A stretch of 64,000 nt of DNA, from the NCBI RefSeq assembly GCF_030867095.1, contig NC_081828.1, positions 214,799,978-214,863,977 of the forward strand, written 5' to 3'. Positions 21,911 through 33,495 of this stretch are shown piece after piece. Both the position numbers and the translations under genes were made by a program. The stretch's first letter is position 1; the number at the start of each line of letters is the position of its first letter. This stretch comes from Alligator mississippiensis. Lineage: Eukaryota; Chordata; Crocodylia; Alligatoridae. The notes beneath the pieces were generated by a model. The model was given only the letters and a program-made list of their open reading frames with translations, did not search any database and was not told where the DNA came from.

Positions 21911-22742
21911 TAGGGCAGTGCAAAGCTTCAGTCCATGATTCGATTTGGCGGAGATTCGGCTCGATTTGGTGCCCGAATCTCCAAATCCAAATTGAATCAG
22001 AGGACCCTTTAATCTCTACAAATCGAATTGGAACCCTCCAAATGGATTTGGAGAGATTTGGAAAGATTTGGTGATTCAGACATAGACACAGCTTTAAATG
22101 TATTTTCTACAGACCTCGAGGTAGCAGGTACTCATGAATGATGTGATGCTGGGGCACATGGAGCATCTCACAGAAGCACCGGGGGGGGGGGGGTCCCCGG
22201 AGTACTCGGCAGCAGACCCGGATGTGGACCAGAAGCACTTCCGGCCCACTTTCAGGTCTACTGGGGAGTGTGCTGGGGGTCCACCCATACCCCCCCCCAG
22301 CTGTCCGTGGTGACTGGTACCTCCTGGGTGTGGGGTGGCACCCAGGGTCCTCCCACAGCCAATTGCTGAGTCAAGGGAGTATGGCCAGGGGGCGGGGGGG
22401 GGACCCAGCACACTCCCCGGCAGACACAGAAATGGACTGGAAATACTCGGGTTCACCACTGAGCACATGGAGGGCTCCCCTGTACTCCTGTTGGACGCTC
22501 CATCTGCCCCAGCATCGCAGTGATCACAAACCATGCTGGTACCTCGAAGTATGTAGAAAAAAACTTTTGAAGCCGTGTCTGTGCTCAAATCACTGATTCT
22601 CCAAATCAGCATCAAATCTTCAGATTTGGATTCAGCTGAAGTGAATCAGGGACAGTGATCCAAATCAACGAATGAAATCACTGTGCCTGAGTTGGGCCAA
22701 ATCCGAATTCAAATCGAATAGGGCCTGCTTCACACATCCCTA
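21911..22742. mobile_element. hAT-like foldback transposon, copy B
   Basis: Left end TAGGGCAGTGCAAAGCTTC and right end (reverse complement) TAGGGATGTGTGAAGCAGG give terminal inverted repeats fitting hAT YARNG. The target duplication is 8 bp with one mismatch. The whole element is a foldback: 22080-22290 ('GACATAGACACAGCTTTAAA', 'CCTCGAGGTA', 'GATGCTGGGGCACATGGAGC') is mirrored by 22400-22600. Both arms match the left arm of copy A. G-runs near 22181 and 22391 lie in the loop side. No transposase. Confidence 0.85.
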
Positions 22743-22750
22743 CTGTAGAG
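22743..22750. repeat. Target-site duplication, right
   Basis: CTGTAGAG, one mismatch from 21903-21910. Confidence 0.75.
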
Positions 22751-24117
22751 CTCCCATGTAGGGGTTAACCATGAGAGGAGAGAAGCAAACCACAGAGATC
22801 GAATTCCTCCACTAATTGCATGTCAGTCCTGCACACCATTTAAGTGGAGAATCAAGTGTCCTTCCCAAGTCCACATCTATTGAATCTTGGAGGTGACTCC
22901 TCAAAAGTGGGTTCTGGCATTCGGTGTGGTTGCTACTGAAGTTGCAGGGGTGAACTGCAGACTGCCAAAATTGGAAGTGTTGCATGGACCCTGCATTGAC
23001 CTTCTGGACAAGGATGAATTAGGCCTGAAGTGCAATTCTGTGATAGGTTCTGTTATGTGGGAATCTCATGACTTGGCTGGTTATTTCCATGACTGATTGA
23101 CAGCAACAGATAGCAGGGCACGCTGCTATAAAATCTGCACTGATGGTTTCCCGAGTGGCTTCCTCTATTTTTGACTGCTTGGACTCGTTTCCACCCTTGG
23201 GTTCTCCGAGATAGCTCTATCTGTGTTTTCACAGAGAAACCCTGTATTGCAGCTAGCTCCTGCATTTTCCATAGAGACCGTTATAAAACAAATATGCCAT
23301 CCCTGCTCTCATAACAATGTGTCAAACAGCTCTGCATAAGACTGTGATTACAAAGCACACAGCATTTTGCAATGGAAATTCATTTCTCTGGGAGCAGCAG
23401 AGAGTCACAGGACCTTGAAGGTAGTTAGTAGGACAGCGGAAGAATTAATCCGGGTAGCCAAGTGTTGCGCCATGTTACAGCATTTGTCTTGGAGCAACGG
23501 GGCAGTGTTGAGCAACCAAAACAATGCCAGGCAGCTTTCAGCAAAGAGAGGCTCAACTTTCCCAGGCTATCATCATGGAATTAAAGGAGATTTATAGGTT
23601 AGTTATTGGGAATGGAGGGCTGGCTCAAGGCAATACTTTCTGGTTGCGGTGAACGTAGAGACTAGGGGGCACATTTAATCCTGAAGATTAGGGAAAACTG
23701 GGAACGCAGAGGAGTCCAGGCAACAGAAGGAATTTAGGCGAAGTGTTTCACACACCACTTGCAGGGTGATAAAACATCTGGAAGGTGTTACCAGCCCATT
23801 CCTGTCAAAACACGGCACAAAAATGAGTTTCAAGAGACACGGCAATGGCTCACAATCCAAAGACCTGCAATAGATGGGTAAATAAAGTGCAATAAATGAA
23901 AATGAGAAGCATACTAGACTAAGAGAGCCTTGAGCTTTCTATTCCAAGTTAAGCATGTGCTTCTTATGTTATAGGTGGTTTAGTGCTAAATTTTCCTTTC
24001 ATCTCCTAGGAATAGGTTAATTCCCATATTCTCTTAGTATGATCCTTGTTTGATGATGTTGCCTATGTGAATGCCAGAAACTTGAGCAATGCAATAGGCA
24101 CTATCTTTCTCTATACA
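22751..24117. other. Unannotated stretch
   Basis: Spacer with only short open frames and no recognised domain. Confidence 0.5.
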
Positions 24118-24278
24118 GGGCATGTCTAGACATGCATTTACTGTGCAGTTACTTACTGCGCAGTGTGCTGTGACTTGGGAGTAAAGTTACTCCCTAGTCG
24201 GAGTGTACACACAGTGTTACTGTGCAGTAAGGTGTCTACATGTGCCTTACTGCACAGTAACTACATGCCATGAGCAGG
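24118..24278. mobile_element. Palindromic MITE (TACTGTGCAGTA family)
   Basis: GGGCATGTCTAGACATGCAT at the left; TTACTGTGCAGTAA words and GTGTCTACATGTGCC toward the right in opposite orientation. Same family as 14330-14636 but shorter. Confidence 0.6.
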
Positions 24279-25865
24279 TGAACTACAGGATTTCCAACCT
24301 CTCTGGGCCATATCCTCAACTTGTGTGAATTGGCACAGTACCATTGACATCACTGGGGCCAGTTTATCAGGTTGTGGAAATCAGTAGCGCTTCCCTGAAT
24401 TCTGAGGGCCCAGGTCTTCATTTGATTTATTTCTGTGAACTTCCACTGAAACTAGGGGCCTACCTTGGTTTGTGCTGGTTTCAGATCTGTTGTTTAGGAG
24501 TCTCGGCACGTCTATATGTGTACTGTACTGTGAAGTAAGGGATGTAAAGTTACCAATAACATCATAAATGCAAACTTTGAGTTATGAGGGGTACTGGTCA
24601 CCTTAGTGCACACACACACATACATGAACTCACTCCTTCAAACTCATGTAGTTTAAACCCATGTAGTATAATGTATAGTAGCTGTTGTAGTGATTGTGAG
24701 AGCACTGGTGCCAGTATATCTACCTATCTGAGGCCCTGGAGTCTGCTGTCAATGGTCAGCTTCCTTCAAGGCAGTGTCTTCTCCAGAAGGGGGTCTCCTG
24801 CTTGTCCTTCTGTCTCGGTAGGTTGGGTGCTGGATGACAGCATACCACTGAGGGTCATGCTTCACTGCCTTTTATCCCTTGGTGGCAAATTTGTGTGATC
24901 CCCCAGCATTATTTTGGCTGCTCAGTCCAGAGGTCACTGTCCCACATGGGTCTTGAGTAGTGCATGACAGCTGTTAGTCACAGTCACTGGGGGTTTCACC
25001 TAAAGGTGAAGTTTTGGGAGTCAGTTTGTGATTTTGATTAATTCACAATGGTATTGTTTAGGGCTGCAGGAATAGTCAATAGGGTGGGTGCTCAGTCCCA
25101 GGGTTCAGTTCCTTTGCTTGATTAGCCTAAAATGGCTTGTAGAGTAGAGTTTTGTAATGGTACGTTCTTTTGGCTAGGCTATTGTCATTTAATTACCTAC
25201 TGATCACCATATATACTTGTATTTACTCAAGAGGGTCCAGCCCAGTATAGCAGATTTTATCACTTTACAATTAAAATTCCAATGCAGTTTTTAATACTGG
25301 TTCAAGGTGTGACTTCATTCTACAGGGAGTACATTCCTTAAGGGTTTAAAAGTATAAAATATAAAATACAAAATGCCATGGTAAAGATGAGACATAAAAA
25401 AATGCACTGTGAGAGATGTATAAAAATGCAATGGGAGGTAGTGAGGATCAAAGGCTACTAGGGACAGTAAGTGAGTTAGATTAGCACCAGGATATATTTA
25501 CAGTCTTTGAAGGGGATATTTTAGTTCTTTTGTTTTCTTTAGTGACACTGAGCTTAATTGAGAGTAGATGTAGTTTGTAGGTTTCTCCTACAGAAAGCTA
25601 CTTCAGCTTTCTGGTTTGCTCTGAGCCTTGCCACACCCATGCAATGAGTGTGCTAGGTCTCTGCCAATACTTAGAAGGAAAAAGATATGCATAAAATGGG
25701 GGGGTGGAGGGAGGGTGCTGGCAAGAAGGTGCTTCTGTTATATCAATGTCTAGAAGGGAAATTTTCAAAGGGAAATGTACAAATATCCAGAAGGGAAATG
25801 TACACCTATGCACTAGAATATAGGTGTTGAAGGACATGGACTGTTTAGGAAAGACAGAAAAAAAG
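24279..25865. other. Unannotated stretch
   Basis: A patch at 24300-24365 ('GCCATATCCTCAACTTGTGT' and 'CATTGACATCACTGGGGCCA') resembles a common sauropsid dispersed repeat, but no boundaries are visible. A short (CA)n lies at 24607-24620. Otherwise nothing. Confidence 0.4.
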
Positions 25866-25883
25866 TGGTGGTGGTGGTGGTGA
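25866..25883. repeat. (GGT)n microsatellite
   Basis: Six GGT-type triplets. Confidence 0.85.
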
Positions 25884-26239
25884 AGTACACTATATTACAT
25901 ATAGCATAGACTTAAACAAAATAAGAGGGATTATATGGATAAAACAGCATTTTTGGGTCACTTTGGGAAAGAGATTTGGCTAAGGAAGTCCGGAGAGTCT
26001 GCTACAAACATGGATATGAATAGAGAGTTCTGTAATGGTTGAGAACTATATGCTACATGGAATTGCATCATTAGGGGACATATCTTCCAGTTAAAGGCAC
26101 AAAAACTAACAGGAACCTTTAACCTAAGATGGGGGTGAAGAGAAAGGAATGTATTTGAAGGATGCTTCAGAGTAACTGAATGAATAAGCACTTCAGGAAG
26201 CAATGTATATTAAAAAAAAATAGAATTTAATCTATACCT

Positions 26240-26545
26240 GGTGCAGAGAAGTTATACAAGGATGACGAAGAGAACAGATAGTCTTTTCTATTTAAAAAGA
26301 ATAGACTAGAAGAACTTGGCTTATTTAGAAGCAAAACAAAGTTCAAAATGGAGAAGATTATCTTTTGTAATTGTATCATGGGGAGAGAGGCGTAAATACC
26401 AGATGGAGAGCTAAAATACAGTGTGGACATAAGAACAAATGGTAGTAACCTACTATGAAAAAATATTAAGCTAGAAATTAAAAGAAAGTTCTTAAAGCTG
26501 GAGCTGGGAGGTTCTGAATGAGCTTTCTAGTCATAGGGAAAAAAA
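26240..26545 (+). mobile_element. Old CR1/L3-like LINE relic
   Basis: The blocks 'AGACTAGAAGAACTTGGCTT' (R-L-E-E-L-G-L), 'AATTAAAAGAAAGTTCTTAA' (the equivalent of 'DIRKNFL') and a final 'GGTTCTGAATGAGC' follow the C-terminal order of a CR1-clade ORF2, with many lesions. It is highly decayed and AT-drifted. Confidence 0.5.
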
Positions 26546-26589
26546 ACAACTACTTTTAAAATAGAATAGGAGCAGCTTATGAAGGAACT

Positions 26590-26780
26590 ATGGGTGTATA
26601 CACTCGCTAACTTTCTGACAGTTACATTGACTTAACTTTTTAAAGTCGACTTAACTGTCAGAGAATACACACATGTGGAACAGAGTTGACAACACAGCAT
26701 TAGTTAAGTCAACTCTGAGCTTGTCTACATGTGGCCCTTTTAGGCGGGATTAACCTAAAATTGCCATTTTTAAGGCAAAT
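26590..26780. mobile_element. Palindromic MITE-like repeat
   Basis: GTTAAGTCAACTCTG and TTGACTTAAC words occur in both orientations around a centre near 26640-26700. The end motif GTCTACATGTGG echoes the MITEs at 14.4 and 24.1 kb. The right side is interrupted by the CR1 starting at 26783. Confidence 0.45.
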
Positions 26781-26782
26781 TA

Positions 26783-27632
26783 ATTCATAGATTCATAGAT
26801 TGTAGAGTGGGAAGGGACCACAATAGATCATCTTGTCCGACCCCTTGCCCCTGGCAGGAAAGAGGACCGAGGTCAGATGACCCCAGCCAGGTGACTATCT
26901 AACCTCATCTTGAAGACCTCCAAGCTAGGTGATAGCACTACCTGTCTTGGAAGCCCATTCCAGATCCTGGCCACCCTTACTGTGAAAAATTTCTTCCTAA
27001 TATCTAACCTAAATCCACTCTCAACTAGTTTACACCCATTATTCCTAGTCACTCGCTGAGGTGCCTTAGTAAACAACGCTTCCCCTATTCCCCATTGACC
27101 TCCCCTAATAAATTTATAGGCAGCCACAAGATCTCCCCTCAGCCATCTCTTGTGAAGGCTGAAGAGATTCAGCTCTCTCAATCTCCCCCTGTAGGGTCTA
27201 TCACGAAGGCCACTAAACATGCGAGTGGCCCTCCTATGGACGTTTTCCAGATTCCCTGTGTCCCTCTTGAAGTGCGGCGCCCAAAACTGGACACACTACT
27301 CCAACTGAGGCCTGACCAGTGCCGCATAGAGGGGGAGCATCACCTCCTTTGATCTATTAGTCATGCACCTGCTAATGCATGACAAGGTGCAATTGGCCTT
27401 GTTGATGGCCTCATTACACTGCCGGCTCATGTTCATCTTGGAGTCAATTATGACTCCAAGTTCCCTCTCTGCCTCTGATCTGCTGAGAAGGACACTCCCC
27501 AACCTATAGGTGTGCTGGGGGTTCCTCCTTCCCAGGTGGAGTACCTTACATTTATCTTTATTAAATTGCACCCTATTTCTCTCTGTCCATTGATCCAACC
27601 TGTCCAGGTCAGCCTGAATCTGCTCCTTGCAA
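26783..27632 (-). mobile_element. CR1 LINE, 3' 850 bp
   Basis: Plus-strand left end ATTCATAGATTCATAGATTG is the reverse complement of the CR1 tail. The minus strand then encodes ORF2 C-terminal blocks: 'DRPYRGRLRELNLFSLHKRW' near 27160, 'FRLDIRKKFFTVRVARIWNG' near 26950, 'NKDKCKVLHLGRRNPQHTY' near 27530. Two open pieces (26873-27220 and 27296-27598) are joined by a short disrupted section. 5'-truncated before the RT catalytic region. Confidence 0.88.
26873..27598 (-). pseudogene. CR1 ORF2 C-terminal part
   Basis: Covers the post-catalytic region only: 'KCKVLHLGRR', 'VIIDSKMNMSRQCNEAI', then 'LPRQVVLSPSLEVFKMRLDS' ending with 'HLAGVI' and a stop. It lacks the FADD box and everything before it. 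A frame break lies around 27220-27296. Confidence 0.85.
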
Positions 27633-27874
27633 CAAGGAATTGCAATAAGGAGAAATATGACTGATCCAATAAGAGTTACCAGGCAGGATCAGATTTGTGG
27701 TCCATTTAGCTCAGTAACCAATGGTGACCAGCAACAGACACTTTGGAAAGCGATGCAAATGTAGCTTGTGGGTGATCACGTATTACACGCCTGAACTATT
27801 AAGGGTGTGGGTCTCTTACACCACCAGCTAGAAAGCTTCATTTCCTTAGCTGAAGCTATAGTAACTAATGCACG
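27633..27874. other. Spacer between two CR1 copies
   Basis: No recognised feature in about 240 bases. Confidence 0.5.
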
Positions 27875-28206
27875 TTCATAGATTCATAGATTCATAGATG
27901 TTAGGGTCGGAAGGGACCTCAATAGATCATCGAGTCCGATCCCCTGCATAGGCAGGAAAGAGTGCTGGGTCTAGATGACCCCAGCTAGATGCTTATCCAA
28001 CCTCCTCTTGAAGACCCCCAGGGTAGGGGAGAGCACCACCTCCCTTGGGAGCCCGTTCCAGACCTTGGCCACTCGAACTGTGAAGAAGTTCGTCCTAATG
28101 TCCAATCTAAATCTGCTCTCTGCTAGCTTGTGGCCATTATTTTGTGTAACTCCCAGGGGCGCCTTGGTGAATAAAACCTCACCAATTCCCTTCTGTGCCC
28201 CCATGA
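27875..28206 (-). mobile_element. CR1 LINE, 3' 330 bp
   Basis: Starts on the plus strand with repeated TTCATAGA units, then 'GGAAGGGACCTCAATAGATC'. The minus strand encodes '[20 protein letters not shown]' and '[20 protein letters not shown]' without lesions down to the ORF2 stop. Close to the 17288-18584 copy, hence young. Confidence 0.88.
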
Positions 28207-28348
28207 TGACGTTGGCTCTGGTGGTCTTTGGATGAATGCCTGGTGGACTATAGAAAGCAGCCACCTCACAAGAAACAGAAATAGATTGACATAAAATAAT
28301 CTGCTATCCCCATGACAGCCTTGTCCTAATCATTAATAGTTAGAGATT

Positions 28349-28352
28349 GATA
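28349..28352. repeat. LTR target-site duplication, left
   Basis: GATA, repeated at 29486-29489. Confidence 0.65.
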
Positions 28353-28722
28353 TGTAACACCCACACACACTTGTGCTGTATATGGCAGAGTGTGTCCCTT
28401 TTGTCCTTGTGTATTGAGGGTATGTATATGTGTGTGTTGCCTCTGTATTTACCCTTTTCCCTCCCTCTTTTTCTCCTCTGGACTGCTTTTTTTAAGGAGA
28501 AAATGTGCAGTCTGGCCATGTGGGCAATGTGGCCCCTGTTGTTCTGACCATGTGCTCTGCACATGGAAAGCTGAGGCTTTGTATTTGGGTAAGATATGTA
28601 AAATCCTCTGGCCTGATTGGCCAGCAGGGCCAGAAGCTTTTCCAGGCAGATTGGTTAAGAGAGAGACTGAAGTGTGGCACTCTGTGACTGGACATCGCTA
28701 AAATGATGTCATGCTATGGGGA

Positions 28723-28728
28723 TATAAG
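28723..28728 (+). promoter_or_regulatory. TATA-like box in LTR
   Basis: TATAAG preceded by GGGGA, upstream of the polyadenylation signal in the expected U3-R order. Confidence 0.4.
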
Positions 28729-28821
28729 GCCAGCTAAACTGATTTAGAGGGGTGGGGGGAAGCTGCTATGAAATGCTGAAGAGAGAAGTCCCTTCCTAGT
28801 GGAGACTGAATCTTCTACTAT

Positions 28822-28978
28822 CTCAGAGACATTAGGGCTGGAAGGGACCCCGGAAGATCATCAAGTCCAGCCCCCTGCCCCAGGAGCAGGAAATCAGCTA
28901 GGGTCAAAGTATCCAGCAAGATAGACATCCAAATGTGTCTTAAAAGAGTCCAGAGTAGGTACTTGAACCACCTCTAGA
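28822..28978 (-). mobile_element. CR1 fragment nested in the LTR
   Basis: Plus strand reads 'GAGACATTAGGGCTGGAAGG', 'GATCATCAAGTCCAGCCCCC' and then the antisense of 'VPTLDSFKTHLDVYLAGIL'. Same subfamily as the 30795-32735 copy ('TPTLDSFKHQLDIYLAGIL'). Insertion after the LTR sets a relative age. Confidence 0.78.
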
Positions 28979-29295
28979 GAAAGAGGAAACTCAGAGGGGG
29001 AAAACAATTGTTCCAGTATCTGGAAACTCTTCTCTCCTTTTCTTCTCCCTTCTTCTGAGGTTTTAAGGGATTAATACCAGGGAGGAGGGTATTGATTCCT
29101 GGGGCTGGCTGGCCAGGAATTAGGCCTGACAGCTTTTAAATGTGCTTGAAACCTGGGAGTTTCTAATTCTGCTAGATTGGCAAGGGCTGGGGCTCCGTCA
29201 GCTTTGGGACGTCAGCTAGTTATAGAGACAACGTTTATATTGCATTTAATGTTTTGTTCCTTTAATTTGTGGGGTTTTCCTGTTCATGTTTTGGT

Positions 29296-29301
29296 AATAA
29301 A
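29296..29301 (+). promoter_or_regulatory. Polyadenylation signal in LTR
   Basis: AATAAA, in the expected part of the LTR, about 185 bases before its end. Confidence 0.45.
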
Positions 29302-29489
29302 TATGTATTTGTTCATTTGTACTACTTGCAAGAATAGGGATTTGCCTGTGTGGGATACCCCTGTCAAATTTAGTGGTCCCAGATTTGTGGATGGGGGCTT
29401 GAGCCACTAGCATAACTCAGTGGGTACCCCAGGATGTGAACCCGACCCTTCTCGCTGCTGGCCTGTGCCTAGCAGAAAGGTTACAGATA

Positions 29490-30357
29490 TAAGCCCTTAG
29501 TCATTATTTTGGCAAGACTGGCACAAAAACCTATATAAAGAAGGCATCTTCCAGTTCACCAAGACAGGGATACTATAACCATGTCCACCCATCAACCGTG
29601 GCTCTTCTTGTCATCAGGACACATTCATTAGAGCCAATGAGCTGTGAGCTTCGAGGCAGAGAAAACAGTCTTCCCCACAACTGCAAGATGGAGTAACTTC
29701 ACAAAGAAATGACAAATGTTGTAAAACAGCAGTTGTCATCAAGACAAAATGAAAAACTAATGCTCTTCCCCCGGTGCACTTCTCAGCAGAGCGCCTTGTC
29801 GGGAAGACTAACAGACTCCAGGACAGTATGCACGTAACTCCCATATAAAAACATAATTAGCACGTTACACTGTTACATAAACATGTTTGCATTGTTATTT
29901 ATTGCGCAGTGCAAGAATGCTTTGTAAGAGTTAATCAGCTCAAGAGGGAAAGGGTTTTGCACAGAACAGAAATAATAAACTGCGAGGCTCCCATGTCAGG
30001 CGAGGTGGACTGGAAAAACAACAGTGGCGAACAAAGTCATAATAAACTTCCATTCCCCAGCGTTCTTGTGCCTGACATGGTATTTACTTTTTAATTGTTT
30101 TGCAAATTATCATTTGACGGCAGGAATGACCACACTCAGGTTGCCAGAGAGTACGCGTCCACCTCCCAGAGGCCTGGTATACCAGGCAGAAGACGCTTTG
30201 AATGGAAGCCCACCAAATAAATTATTTCTCCAGCCTTTTTGTGCTAAGACTCTGGGGACTCCAGCATGAAGCCAGCCAAGGAAAAAGGCAATGGATGTTT
30301 GTAGGCTGCTGCCGTTAAGGGGAATGAGACTGTGCATGGTTTTAAGAACTGGTCCAG
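29490..30357. other. Unannotated stretch
   Basis: No recognised gene or repeat. Confidence 0.5.
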
Positions 30358-30530
30358 TCACCTAGCCTGGAGGTTTTCAAGAGGAGACCAGACAGTCCCC
30401 TCACTGGGGTCACTGAACCCCAGCTGTCTTCCTGCCTAGAATGGGAGGGGCAGGGCCGGGCCGGGGGGCGCTGAACCCGATGATCTACAAGGTCCCTTCC
30501 AGCCCCTGACAATCTATGACTCTATGAACT
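30358..30530 (+). mobile_element. CR1 3' fragment
   Basis: Encodes 'LEVFKRRPDSPLTGVTE' (the ORF2 end), then GAACCCGATGATCTACAAGG, TCCCTTCCAGCCCCTGACAA and CTATGACTCTATGA. An unusual GC-rich insertion-like stretch (GGGCCGGGCCGGGG) sits in the UTR. Confidence 0.75.
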
Positions 30531-30794
30531 GGTGAAAGAAGCTGTTCTATATAATCTTGAGTGGAAGAACTGGTGAGGCCATCCAAAAGCCACAAACACC
30601 ATCCCCACTGTGAGAGGGGAAGGACCAAAAGATAATTGTGTGATGTGGGGTCAACAATCTGAGGCCACGATAAGAGTCAAAGATGTACCAGCTGGGAGGA
30701 GATGAAGGGCAAACCCCCAAAAGAGTGACCTAGTTTGACCTGGGGAGGAGGGGGATAGGGATCACAAATGAACCTCCTTCAGAGTCACCCTGTC
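30531..30794. other. Spacer
   Basis: No recognised feature. Confidence 0.45.
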
Positions 30795-32735
30795 TATTCA
30801 TAGATGCATAGATTCATAGATATTAAGGCTGGAAGGGAGCTCAGGAGATCATCGAATCCAGCCCCCTGCCCCAAGGGGCAGGAAGTCAGCTGGGGTCACA
30901 GGATCCCAGCAAGATAAATGTCCAATTGATGTTTAAAAGAGTCCAGAGTAGGTGTTTGCACCACCTCTGGCAGCAGCCTGTTCCAGGCCTTGAGGGCTCG
31001 GACAGTAAAGAAGTGATTCCTTATGTCTGGCCTGAAACAGTCTTGGAGGAGTTTGTTACCATTTGACCTTGTCATCCCCTGGGGCACTCTGGTGAACAGG
31101 CTTTCCCCCAGATCCTGATGCACACCTCTTATGTACTTGTAGGCAGCCACCAGGTCCCCCCTGAGTCTGTGCTTTTCCAGGCTGAAGAGTCCCATAGCTC
31201 TCAGCCTCTCATCATAGGGCCTGTTTTCCTGCCCTCTGACCATGTGCATGGTTCTTCTCTGCACCCTCTCAAGCTTCTCCACATCCTTTTTGAGTTGTGG
31301 AGCCCAGAATTGGATGCAGTACTCCAGCTGGTCTCCAGCTGTGGCCCCACCAAGGCCGAGTACAGTGGGAGGATGACGTCCTGGGATTTGCTAGAGAAAC
31401 ATCAATGGATGCAAGCCAGAGTTTGGTTTGCTTTGCCAGCTGTGACATGCATTGGTGGCTCATATTCATCTTGTGGTCAATCATGACCCCCAAGTCCTTT
31501 TCGGCCATGGTGCTAGCAAGCGTAGCACTGCTGAGCCTGTAAGCGTGCTGTGGGTTTTTCTTCCCAAGGGGGAGAACCTTGCATTTTTTGGTATTGAAGG
31601 CCATCAGATTTTCATACACCCAATTTACGAGCCTGTCAAGGTTGGCCTGGATCATAATACTGTCCTCGGGTGTGGATTCTTTACCCCAAAGTTTGGTGTC
31701 ATCAGCGACCTTGGCCAGTCCACTTCTGACACCAATGTCCACGTCATTAATGAAGACGTTGAAAAGGATAGGCTGAAGGACAGAGCCTTGGGGGACCCTG
31801 CTGGTCACGGCGCACCACGATGATTGACTTCCATCAACTACCACTCTCTGGGTCCAACCTCAGAGCCAATTCCCCAGCCAGCAGACTGTGAAGTAGCCAA
31901 GGCCTCAGTTGGCCAGTCTTTTTATGAGATGATCATGGGATACCAGATCAAAAGCTTTTTAAAAATCAAGATATATGACGTCAATCTCTTCTCCCTTGTC
32001 CAGGTGATATGTCACCTGGTTGTAGAAGGACATGAGATTGGTCAGGCAAGACCTACCCACAACAAACCCATGCTGGCTATCCCCCAGGAAGTTGCCTTGA
32101 GCCAGTTTGTCAAGAATGGACTCTTTGGTGATTTTTTCCAAGATCTTCCCTGGGATAGAGGTTAGGCTGATGGGCCTGTAATTCCCCAGATCTACTTTCC
32201 TCCCTTTCTTGAACATAGGCACCAGATTGGCCTTCTTTCAATCTTTGGGCACTTCGCCTGAGCACCACAAGTTCTCAAAGACCCGTGCCAGTTGCAGAGC
32301 TTTGATGCTCGCCAGCTCCTTAAGTACCCTGGGGTGTAAGCTGTCTGGGCGAGCTTACTTGAAGGTGTCCAGCCTCTTAAGTTGTTCCTTCATGTGGTCA
32401 ACATTGATGAAGGGTAACAATTCTCCTTCGACCTGGCCGTCTCATCCCATATTAAGCAGGGCTGCCCCTTGGGGCTGGTGAAAAAACGATGCAAAATACC
32501 CATTAAGCAGGTTGGCTTTTTCCTGCTTGGGTGTGAGGATAACTGATATCCTGGGGCAGGCCATGGCTTGTGATTCAAAAGATCTCCAGATTCCTCGTGG
32601 AGACACTCTTGATCCTCTGGTTTGGCCGTTTGCAAAATGCAGGCCAGAAAGTGTCACTCGGATTCTCTTATTGGCTCAGAGGGGCATTTCTGACCTCCTC
32701 TCTGAACTGAAGACCCGCTAGGGACTCTAACAAAT
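30795..32735 (-). mobile_element. CR1 LINE, longest copy (1.9 kb)
   Basis: Left edge ATTCATAGATGCATAGATTC is the inverted tail. The minus strand covers most of the ORF2 reverse transcriptase: a pre-RT linker near 32600, then RT blocks, the catalytic region and the C-terminus to the stop. Several frameshifts and stops separate four open pieces. It is of a different subfamily from the 17288 copy (GATCTCCTGAG in the UTR). Confidence 0.88.
30896..32657 (-). pseudogene. CR1 ORF2 reverse transcriptase, multiply broken
   Basis: In coding order: 32657-32390 pre-RT linker ('QEKANLLNGYFASFF' in one frame); 32222-31959 with 'GNYRPISLTSIPGKILEKI', '[18 protein letters not shown]' and 'DVIYLDF'; 31844-31269 with '[17 protein letters not shown]' and a changed catalytic box, VADDTKLWG, where FADD is normal; 31282-30896 with 'ERVQRRTMHMVRGQ' and the C-terminus. 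Breaks lie near 32230-32390, 31845-31958 and 31270-31290. The endonuclease and ORF1 are missing. Confidence 0.87.
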
Positions 32736-33495
32736 TTGTATCCTCTGTGGACTGAGGACCAAGGGAGACCTATAATGACCTGAAACACTCACTCATTAGT
32801 GGATGATGTCAGGCAGTAGTTATGTAGAGTCATTAGTGATTTCCTTCCCTAGACATATTTATTTTAGAAATGTTGCAATCATTTATTTTCTCCATTGAAT
32901 CCCTAATCTCCAGCATTTGCTTCTAGGGCACTTAAAGAACCAAGGTTGGGGGGGGGGGGAGGGGGGAGGTTATGCTTGATTTCAAATGTTCAGAGGGGAA
33001 AATATAAGTATAGATGATGAATTTTTACTCTTACTGGAGATTATGTACCCACATTCTAGCATGGGGTTTAGGATCTGGAGCCAACCTATTCCCAATTAAT
33101 CAGGTAGAACAAGTGGATGTATTTTCAGTTCATAAAAGGAAAAGTATGTGCTTCTTTCCTGTCAATAGTTTCCTTTTGTGTGAGGGGTGGGGTAAGGAGA
33201 AAATCTTTGCCGCTAGAATCAAAGAATCAGTCAAACACATGCAGGCAAAAAGAGTTTAAACATCATCTCATTATTTAAGTGGTTTCCTTTTTCTTAGCCC
33301 AAGTGCCAAATGTTCATACTTCACAGAGATCCATAACAAACACTTTACAAACCATCTGGTCTGATTGTTCTCCAGGGTTATTCAGCACTTGCCTGTGAAG
33401 TCAATGGACTTATAGCCTCTTAAGGAGGAGGAAAAAACAGCCCCGTGCCTCACCAAGGAAACACCTCTAGTACGGGAGGTACTAAGTTTCAGTAC
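32736..33495. other. Unannotated stretch
   Basis: Contains a G-rich run at 32946-32968. No gene recognised. Confidence 0.5.

Larger units (their letters stand above)
28353..29485 (+). mobile_element. Solo LTR of an endogenous retrovirus-like element
   Basis: Begins TGTAAC and ends GTTACA, a perfect 6-bp inverted pair with canonical TG...CA, flanked by GATA on both sides; 4-6 bp duplications are standard for retroviral integration. Inside there is a TATA-like box (28723-28728) and an AATAAA signal (29296-29301) about 570 bp downstream. A ~157-bp CR1 fragment is nested within it, giving an LTR of about 975 bp without it. No internal region or second LTR is present, so this is a recombination remnant with no viral genes. 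Orientation is inferred from the TATA-then-AATAAA order. Confidence 0.7.

Noticed and set aside
22094..22615. 173-codon open frame
   Set aside because: Lies entirely inside the hAT-like foldback element and follows its palindromic sequence; not a transposase.
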